This document shows positions 55,978 to 64,000 of a DNA stretch of 64,000 bases, in pieces (position 1 is the stretch's first letter; each line of letters opens with the position of its first letter). Source of the stretch: Trichobilharzia szidati (taxonomy: Eukaryota; Platyhelminthes; Trematoda; Strigeidida; Schistosomatidae); NCBI GenBank assembly GCA_944472155.2, contig OX235271.1:19909710-19973709 (forward strand). Reading direction: 5' to 3'. The notes under the pieces are model-generated. The model saw only the letters and a program-made list of their open reading frames with translations. It ran no database searches and was not told where the DNA came from. The translations under genes and the position numbers were made by a program.

Positions 55978-56142
55978 CTCTAAAACCAATGATGTACGTT
56001 TCTATAACAACCACTCTTTGAATATCTACCACCTCTCAAGGTCAGATTTAGACTTCAGATTTATTGGTTGGGGATATAAGGCTTGAAGCCTATATTAATC
56101 CTTTTCTGGTCATTTTCTGTGGTTGTACAAACCCTTCTTGAA
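55978..56142 (-). promoter_or_regulatory. Upstream flank of AK7 start (5' UTR / promoter expected)
   Basis: This is the stretch just upstream of the AK7 ATG, before a CR1 relic begins. No TATA box or other clear promoter motif is evident. It is listed only because the 5' UTR and core promoter should start here. Confidence 0.3.
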
Positions 56143-56390
56143 CTAATCAGTTGAGGTTGCAGACACCACTTCTGGGAGTTGGTTCCAAGAGTTCATAACT
56201 CGGTGTGAGAACCAGTACTCAACAGCAATAGGATTTCTTCCCGGCTTCTGAACTCTCCTGCTATGTCCTCCGAGGTGTTTCGATCTTTTGAGAAGGAAAA
56301 GAGAGAATAGGTCAGGTTCGTAGTCATCAAGAAAGTGGAAACGTGATCTGTTGGACACGAAGTCAAGAAGGTGATAAGATGTGGGTTCAA
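56143..56390 (-). mobile_element. CR1-like LINE C-terminal fragment
   Basis: The minus strand encodes SNRSRFHFLDDYEPDLFSLF, GHSRRVQKPGRNPIAVEYWF and SHRVMNSWNQLPEVV, homologous to the end of the 41295-41999 frame. It lies about 170 bp upstream of the AK7 start codon. Confidence 0.85.
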
Positions 56391-57100
56391 ACCACTATCT
56401 AGTTCAAGGGAACTTCAAGGTCAACCTGAAAGCCCCTGGAAAACTGGACAGACCACATTTCAACGCAAAGCCTGAAGACGAAACCACTAAAGATACCATC
56501 ACTGCAGATATCAGAGAGAAGTTGGAGAAACTACGTGGCATTTTAAAGAAACCTGCGTGGATGAACGTTAGGATTATCTGAGGTTGATACTCAAGGAAAC
56601 TTTCCAGAAAGTAGTGACAAGAAAAGGAATGGCTCTCAACGGACACCTAGAATTTCATAGAAACGATGAGGACGGCGGAAGGAAAGATTTTCGGAGGCTG
56701 ACGGTATCGACGTTCACGAATTTTATGGAGTATACTGACGCAAGATCTTATACCAACAACTTCTATAGTATTCGTTTCTCGTGCACCGAAGGTAAAGCAA
56801 AAGGCAAGATTGATCAACCAAAGTACGTGATATATTTCGGGACCAAATAGTAAACCGTTTTGAGTGATTCACTAGCTAGTGATCGTGCACGCACGTGACA
56901 CGACGGAGTACCAAATGGCAAGGATGCTTGACCGGGAGCCTTCAGCTAAACAAGACGACTTAAACAGTGAGGGTCTGCATCCGATGTTCAGTGATGATTG
57001 CTGTGGTCATTAATTTTGGGGAATTATTTACGGCGACAGATTAATCAATGCAAAACGAACAACATAATTAGAAGCCAAGCTCAATGTGTATCGCACTGAA
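56391..57100 (+). other. Unassigned region with short open stretches
   Basis: The plus strand has open stretches 56381-56581 and 56584-56850 (for example KPEDETTKDTITADIREKLE). They are interrupted by stops. I do not recognise the protein. It could be the 5' part of the adjacent RTE element or an older relic. Confidence 0.35.
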
Positions 57101-57104
57101 TAAA

Positions 57105-58800
57105 TAAGTGAAGAAGGGTTCTTGTAAAGACGAAATACAATTCTACAAAACAGTGGAGACTGAAGCGCAACAGGCATCATGTAAAAGATACCTTGGAACA
57201 TTATATCAGATAACCAGGACTCTATCCGGGAGAAGATTAACTCAGGCGAAACGTCTTGAATCGACCATCACCTGCAAGTCTTCCAGAAATAACAGCAATA
57301 GTAAGCACAGAACTGCCACTGGATGGCTGTCTTCCAGCAAATGCAGAGATCTTGAACACAATCAAGCCACTGGGAGCCAGTCTGGAAGTTAGCATGACCG
57401 GACGGAATTTACCCTGAAACACTGGAAACGGACTTAGATACCGGAGCGCTTATTCTGACACCACTATTACAAAACGTTTTGGGGGAAGGGACGTCCATAC
57501 TGATGGAGGTGAGACTACCATTTCCAACTGCTAAAGAAGGTCGACTTAGGTCTCTGCAAGAACTGGCACGAAATAATGCTCTTACCCATACCAAACAAAA
57601 TGTTAAGTTGTGTTATCCTGATGAAACTAAAAGATGTACTAGATGCGAAACTATCCTCTGGACAAACTGGATCCAGGAAAAGTATATCATGTGGGGACCA
57701 AATAGTAACTCTATGCACCATAGTCGAACTAAGCACACAACGACAGCCAGATCTACAGCTCAGTTTCATATACTCTGAAGAGGCCTCAGTTGGCTTTGGA
57801 GGGGAAGTAATTTGGAGACTGCTTGAACACTACGGAGTGCAGTGACCCAAATCCTGATCAATTTCATTTGACAGTCGGCTATGTGAAAACGCCAAGTATC
57901 AGGTGATCCAGAACGGGAAACCCAGCAAGGCGTTCAAAGTGAAAACAGTAGGACGACGCTGTCTATTATAATCGATAATATTCTCAGATACGGTGGAATG
58001 AGTTATGAGTCATGCTTCGGTAAGGGGGGATTGATAAGAACACTCTAGAAGATCTGGATTTCAAGGGTGACTTATGTCTAATATCACATAAACTCTAAGA
58101 CTGGCAGAAAAAGACAGGACATCCGGTGAACATAGAGAAGACGGGGTGATAAAGGTAACCAACCACCCAACGACCAGCGCCAGTCACCATCAGCGGAACA
58201 GATTTGAAAGTGGTCACTATCTTGACTTATCTAGGAAGCAGCCTTTCAACTAAAGACAACAACATAGATGAGGATATCATAACCAGAATTGGAGACGCGA
58301 GGCACATCATCATTCGGAAATCAGTTTGCGAATCTTTTTCACTCAGCACAGATAGGAAAATTTGGATTTCCACCCAGTCGGTCCTTCTATATGAGTCAGA
58401 AACTTGCGCTGCGTGTCACGGAAAGCATTTCCAACAGAATACGGCAGATTTTTATCAACAGCTTACCTCGTTGGCTCCAACCTATTATCCTATTACTTAT
58501 TTATTTCGAAGACCAAATGCCCTGTTAAAAAGAATTAGCGATAGGAAACTATAGGAACAAACCGACTCAAAACGAATGGCTCAATAAAAATATGGAAGAA
58601 AATGGATTGATTTTGGCGGGCGCTCGGGAGCTCGTTGACTGACATTGGGCGCCAAGCCGCCGCTCGATTGGAGGGGATTTTGTTAGGAGATCAGAGACTG
58701 TGGGCAATCGCTGGTCCAGTTAAAGAGGACTACAGAAAATAGAGCAAAGAGACGTGTTGTTGAAGCCCTGTGTTCCGCTCAGAACCCAAGGGAAAAGTTA
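57105..58800 (+). mobile_element. RTE-like LINE, reverse transcriptase to 3' end, decayed
   Basis: In order: ETEAQQASCKRYLGTLYQIT, then ILMKLKDVLDAKLSSGQTGS and SFIYSEEASVGFGGEVIWRL (palm), then TYLGSSLSTKDNNIDEDIIT and [10 protein letters not shown]. The 3' tail is TTGAAGCCCTGTGTTCCGCT and AACCCAAGGGAAAA. Frames shift many times. This is the longest RTE copy in the window. Confidence 0.85.
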
Positions 58801-59049
58801 TAGTAGTATTCAGTCACCCAACAGTATTTATACGGGGAAGAATAATATTCAAAAGGCGGATGCAGAACTTGATATCCCTCTTGCGCATACATCAACTTGA
58901 CATTTGTCTTGAACTCCCAGACTCCCTCGCATATTGCTTGCTCATCTTCTTTACTGAGCGGCATATACTCCGCAGGTCGCAAGGACTCGTGACCATTCCA
59001 CCACTCATTTTTAACCACACTCACTTCGGTAACCCCTCTTGATATTATG

Positions 59050-59440
59050 CCAGCAGGTTTTTCTCTTGTAGCCCCAGGAGAAATCTTCGCATGGGCTGTC
59101 ATACCAGGATGCACCGTAACTGACAGTGTCAGTGCATTTACCTCGCGAGTGTTCCGGGAACTTTGTGAAGAAAACGACGTACAAGACGTCAGAACACAAC
59201 AATGCATCCTCAGTTCAAATTTCAGGCAAAAATATTTGTTGACACCTCTGGAAAAGCTTTGTTGAAGACAAGGGGAGAGAATGAACTTGAAGTCACACAG
59301 AATTTTCTTTATGTATTTCGCACTACCCCAATGGAGGAACAGAGGAAAAGTCCTGAAGACGTTTAGATGGGACGAATACTACGAACTCACCACCACTCCA
59401 TGTTTCAATCACCACTGCATAATCCCTTTTAAGAAATCAG
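59050..59440 (+). mobile_element. Relic of LTR-retrotransposon integrase
   Basis: The plus strand reads VTDSVSAFTSRVFRELCEEN and DVQDVRT, then NELEVTQNFLYVFRTTPMEE and [11 protein letters not shown]. It aligns with the integrase of the 32564-34942 frame ([42 protein letters not shown]). The catalytic DNG is now DSV and frames are broken. It is a diverged relative with no LTRs seen. Confidence 0.8.
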
Positions 59441-59904
59441 TGAATCCTGATCAACTTCACAGATTTCAGGAATGCAGAGGGCCAAGTGGTAGCCTGATGT
59501 TACTGCTTATATGACCAATAAATTTTAAGTTTCGTTTTTACGATAAGCATTATTTGCCCACTCGAGTTGTAATATTTTTTAATCTAATAATGATGTGAAT
59601 TTTCATATGAATGAAATATTTATATGAGAAGGATGTCATTTTCAGGGGCGTAATAACATGACAAAAACTCAGCCAGTTGTTTCGGTGAGTTATTCGATTA
59701 AACTTCGGTGTGACCTGTTGCTTAAACTGTGCGAAATAAAACTATCACTAATAAACGATGAAGCAAACTTCACAGTTTCGTTTGATACAAATCTCATTTC
59801 GAAATGATAAGTGTGCTGATTTGACAAAATATCATTCCCGAAAGCGTCAAGCATGTAGGTACCATGTTTTTTGTGTTTATTTCTGGGCCGGTAACTACAT
59901 TCGT

Positions 59905-59970
59905 CGTGACAGTGGTTAGGACTCTCGCCGACCATGCATATGGTCCGAGGTTCGACCCCCTGCCGGCGCA
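59905..59970 (+). mobile_element. SINE D tRNA-like head
   Basis: CGTCGTGACAGTGGTTAGGA, then CGCCGACCATGCATATGGTC and B-box GAGGTTCGACCCCC. Only the head is present, ending GCCGGCGCACC. Confidence 0.7.
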
Positions 59971-59999
59971 CCGTATTCAGACATACTTATGAACTGTTA

Positions 60000-62900
60000 C
60001 AAGAGAATCATGATTTCTTAGTGAATGTATATTTGAAAAATTGCACATGAACGAGGATACTTTAACTGAAGAAATAAATCTACACTGAGTGTGAACAGAA
60101 GAACTGTTTAGTAAGTTATACAATAAATGGACGGTAGCGGGGTGTAATGCTACCTGAAGTTGCCTGAGATATGCTAGCCACTAAGGGAAAGGTGATGTCA
60201 AATTCAAGTGATTTTCTTCGTTCTGCACAACCAATCCCTACAAAAACAAGGGGAAAAATGAGGAAGGTGATAAATAACATGATAATTAGATGAGTTGAAC
60301 AAGATTTACTGTGGTATATAAAGACGGTTAAAAAAGAAGAAGCATAAAGCAGATGATTGCTTTGTCAAATGTGACAGCTGAAGATTCAATAATGCAGAGC
60401 ACAATGACTCACTGATATGTGTAGAGCCCACGGGATCACATCCTGGCAGGATACGGAACAAAGGAACCGGCGAAATGGTGGCACACAGAATAGTTAGCTG
60501 TAATTCCAGCTGAAAAGACTATTTTTTAATAAAACAGAGTCTAGACAAATAATGTTTTAGTTGACAGTAACGGAAACGCGTGGTCCTAGCCTACTGATAA
60601 TAGCATTTAAAATGTGTGGCCACCACTGTGTCTGGGGGTGAGCATGCGTCACCCTCTGTCATTTCACAATGTAAGCCTGGGAGATATTTAAGGCCACCGC
60701 TACTGAAGTCACATTGTATTCCGCTGTGTATGTCTCGAACATTGTAATTGCCCCCTTTGCTTCACAATGAAATTTTGGGATTCAACAGCGAATCCACATT
60801 TCACCCGCGGAAACTATGTAGTCGATGGATAACAGTGCTAAGATACGGTAGAAAACACTGTCGTGTAATACACTGTTGTTCAGCGGCCCAAGTGAAGATT
60901 TCTTGTGGTCAATTTCCCACCAGTGTTCCCTTCCTATGAGTAAGGGATTCATCCAAGTGTGAAGCTTACTAGTAAAAATGAGAATATATTGCTACTATTG
61001 GTTCTGTGTAAATTAAGTTTCAGTAGGGTTCAACAGTGTGGAACCTTGTCGAATCATTTGTAGGTAATGTCTCCCCTGAGTATCGATTATCTATGAGTTG
61101 TGCATTGTTGCATAACCCAACTGGGAAGTTATGTGCGACATTCCATTTAGGCAGTTGTAAAGTAGATACTGAATGAATTGCTGCTAGATAATCTCTCCGT
61201 GATATCTGAATCCGTGAAAATTATACTAATTGAGTGGTAAGTTTTATTGTACGCTGTTGACCCATCTGCATGAATAGACACTGCATAAGATTCCTTCAGG
61301 TAGATGGGATATGTTCTCCTGTCAAGTGAAAGAGGGTATTTAGAAGTCGACTTTTACATCCGAATAACTATTCATATTACTGACTGACAGTAGTAGTGTA
61401 GTCCTACAGGAACTAATGTTTTGGATCTCTGGAGCCAACTCCCACTAAGCTATCGCTATCTACTTCAAAATAATTTTTCAACTAAGTACTACTAAACTCC
61501 GTTATGTATTAACTACCTAGGCCTTTACTGAAGCCAAAACTTACTCTTTTCATTCGTGTTCTTTGTTTCTTTAAAGTCTGGTCGTTTTGACGGAAAACAC
61601 AACGAAACCACTAGTATTTGAACCAAGCTGTATTTTAACCGAAAACGTCATAGTTTCCATGCTTAGACCAATATGGTTAGCACTGTACGTTGCAAATGTA
61701 TACTATCATTTCAAACACTCTGTGGCATCTTGTTGTATATATCTTGTAAATGTACTTTCACACTATTTTGCAGTTTCTCAGGACGTTCTCATCTTCCTCA
61801 AATAGCTTTCGATCATGTGTGATATTGCATTTACTCGAAAATAGGCTGTTCGTTGGTTGACGATAACTATCGGTAGGAAGCGAAACGAAGTTTGGGTTGC
61901 CGCTGAACTTTAATGGCTACCCTATTGAAGGGTCTACAACTTGACTTTTAAACGAACCTGTTCTGACTGATGGCATCCAAGTATTTCAAATTTTGAAAAA
62001 GTGCTAATTTATGCACATTTCATGGTTGTAACTTATAGAGTATTTGACCGCACCTACAAAAATTGCATGCATCTCGTGTAAACTTATCTGTTTATACGAA
62101 TCACAAATTAGTGTTAATAGAGGGCTAGTGGTGTTTTGAAACCTTAATTATCGAAAGTACGGCACGGGACAGGTGAAGGAAACCTAGTCAAATACACGGA
62201 ATGTGATTCATCATTCGGTAGATGAAGAAGACCGTAAAAGTGATAACGAAGGTATACTTATTACTTGGTTCGTTGTCCCATCCTTGTAAACTCTTCAATT
62301 ATTGACAACGTGTGAGTGAATTAAGCTTACCGTGTTGTGGAGACCTTACGAGTAAGGAATTATAGCATTTTCTCTGATTTCCTAGTAAGATGGAACATAT
62401 GCCAACAGGACTAGGCGTGTTAAACAACTCCGTCATTTGGACATCCGTTATGTAAACATCCAGTCACTAGCTATTTAGAAACCAATGCTTTCAGTCTCAG
62501 TTAACCGAATCAATATTTATTACATGTCTCTCACTTGTCTATGTATATCATTTCCTGATAAAAAAATAAATGACATTTCAGTCTGTATGAAAGTTATGGT
62601 TTTTTTTCCCCATATACTGAACGAGTTATTTTTTGTCACTTTTGTTCTAGCTAATAAAAATTGAGCATATAGTAGGATTTAAGATTAGAACTTTTCTATT
62701 TAAACATTGTAAGGGCTGATTTTTCCATTTCACGAAAATACATTTTGTACAATAACAAATGTAGTGCATGAAGGACGCTGGGTGTCCTTGGTGAATACTG
62801 CGCCTTTTGATTTCTGTGCATGCTACGGCCAGAAGTATGTTTTACGTATGGTTTTGAGCTGCGTCGTTTATCTCGCTTTGGCTATAGTAAGCGGCAAAGT

Positions 62901-63590
62901 TAACAGTGTGTTTACTCGGAATTGCTTATTTCGTTGAATTGAGACGACAAGCGCGTCATCAATGTGTACATAGAACGATTTCTGTCACGGCTGAGTAGTA
63001 CAAGCATCAATAGAAATGGAGGAAGTATGTGAAGCCGTCTCTGCGTGTTCTAAACCCAGGTCGCCGCCATATTTATTGTCATGGTTTATTCACTGAGCCG
63101 TTGAGTTCCTAAGTATTGCAATCCTTCGCACACTGAAATGTGTGTGTCAGGATACGCTTAGCTTCAGGGTGGATTCCCCCACAAAAATAACCACTGACTA
63201 CCAGTTAACACTGGATATGCAGTTATCAGTCATCCATGTCTATCATGGAATTATTTCCTCAAAGGCCTGGTGATCATACCTAACCCCTGACATCGACGAA
63301 GCTAAGTTTCACGATAAATGATCACTTGTGACATTGCGTGACAGCAACTATGTGTATGAAAATAGGATCTATGGTATATCAAGTACCATCAAAGCAGTCG
63401 AATAGAAAATTACTGCACAGGACTATATCTTTCGTTACGTCCTAAACGTTCAGTGCTGAATGTATTTTAAATTCCAAAGAAACATGTCTTCTCGTTTCTC
63501 AGTAGCCATCTGACCGATGTTGGCCCTCAGTAAGATTGATCTTAAAATTGAGATACATGTGAAGCAGTTCGCTCTTTCATTTAATGGCAC
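60000..63590. other. Intergenic sequence upstream of AK7, nothing recognised
   Basis: About 3.6 kb with no coding similarity and no shared repeats. The open stretches are short (at most 72 codons). A GC-richer segment at 60600-60760 contains GATATTTAAGGCCACC, which could be a promoter or LTR remnant, but there is no support for either. Confidence 0.4.
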
Positions 63591-63599
63591 AGACGTACC

Positions 63600-63750
63600 T
63601 ACCGAAAGTAGAAGACATGAAAAGGCTAGCTGTCTTTGATCACGTTTGCGTTTTATCCCCTGTGTTAAGTAGTATTATATGGTGAGTAACTTTAAGGTTA
63701 GCCGTAGTGGGATGGTCAATCGACGAAGTTAAGAAGCTATTGTGAGTCAA
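63600..63750 (+). mobile_element. LINE relic
   Basis: The plus strand reads VEDMKRLAVFDHVC and, further, VSNFKVSRS, a decayed version of [14 protein letters not shown]...VSNVDVRRR in the LINE at 25765. Confidence 0.6.
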
Positions 63751-64000
63751 TATTGGGAGATCTGTTAGCATGGCTTAGAATAATTTACAGTGGATCAGGC
63801 CCTTATGGACCTAAATGCCACTCTACTTGTCGAAGTGTGGATTGCGAGACATCTTCTTCAACCCCTAAACAACGAGTGCTGCTCACAACCAGGTACATTA
63901 ACAGGAGTGTGGCTGTTAAGTTAAAGTACACCATTTCCAAATTGGCATGGATGTATTCACTTTTCGCCTTACAAATTGGGAACGTCTTCACTACATTTCC

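Noticed and set aside
56381..56850. Two short plus-strand ORFs upstream of AK7 as host genes
   Set aside because: There are stops between them, no splice sites linking them and no recognised family. They are probably TE-derived.
58779..59207. 142-codon minus-strand ORF
   Set aside because: It overlaps the integrase relic in antisense and resembles no known protein, so it is likely a chance frame.
60600..60760. Possible promoter or LTR with TATTTAAGG
   Set aside because: There is no repeat partner, TSD or downstream coding sequence to support either reading.
1..64000. CRISPR array, rRNA, bacterial operon features or prophage
   Set aside because: The repeats are dispersed SINE/LINE/PLE/LTR copies, and the only host gene is an intron-containing eukaryotic gene. 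Nothing prokaryotic is visible.

Overview
The window is nuclear DNA of a metazoan, almost certainly a schistosome or close relative. Three things point there. Penelope-like elements (PLEs) with C-terminal GIY-YIG domains are very dense. There are RTE- and CR1-type LINE fragments. There are tRNA-headed SINEs, some carrying hammerhead-ribozyme folds of the Schistosoma Sm-alpha type. The species cannot be read from the sequence.

One host gene runs across most of the window on the minus strand. I recognise it as adenylate kinase 7 (AK7) by remembered similarity to vertebrate AK7. Fourteen exons can be placed from the start codon at 55977 down to 731, and every splice phase agrees. They encode 751 complete codons (2,255 nt in 55.2 kb, about 4% coding). 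The first two introns are 40 and 46 nt; all later ones are 1.7-8.1 kb. The 3' end (rest of the C-terminus, stop codon) lies left of position 1. The order is an N-terminal NAD-binding-like domain (exons 1-8), a linker (exon 9), the kinase P-loop (exon 10), a long insert (exons 11-12), the DGFPK segment (exon 13) and a charged helical segment (exon 14).

The long introns are mostly nested transposons. Three PLE families occur here (called PLE-1, PLE-2 and PLE-3), together with RTE-like and CR1-like LINEs, a third LINE of uncertain clade, and a family of solo LTRs. There is one young LTR retrotransposon (32177-35338) and at least five SINE families (A, B, C, D and an Sm-alpha-like one). Many insertions have clear target-site duplications (TSDs), so nesting order can be read. 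PLEs and the inverted SINE A/C dimers have TSDs of about 12-15 bp, LTRs 4-5 bp, one RTE about 77 bp.

The most notable observations are these. (1) The LTR element has near-identical LTRs and one open frame for Gag, protease and integrase, with no reverse transcriptase or RNase H. (2) SINE A carries a hammerhead with all invariant core bases. SINE C and the Sm-alpha-like copies keep the stems, but most have an A in place of the invariant core C. (3) SINEs A and C recur as inverted dimers with PLE-length TSDs, while SINE B shares its 3' tail with RTE; this suggests two different mobilising partners. (4) TEs sit 12-17 nt from two AK7 splice donors.

The right 8 kb (56-64 kb) lies upstream of AK7. 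It holds a CR1 relic, a decayed RTE element, an integrase relic, a SINE head and about 3.5 kb in which I recognise nothing.
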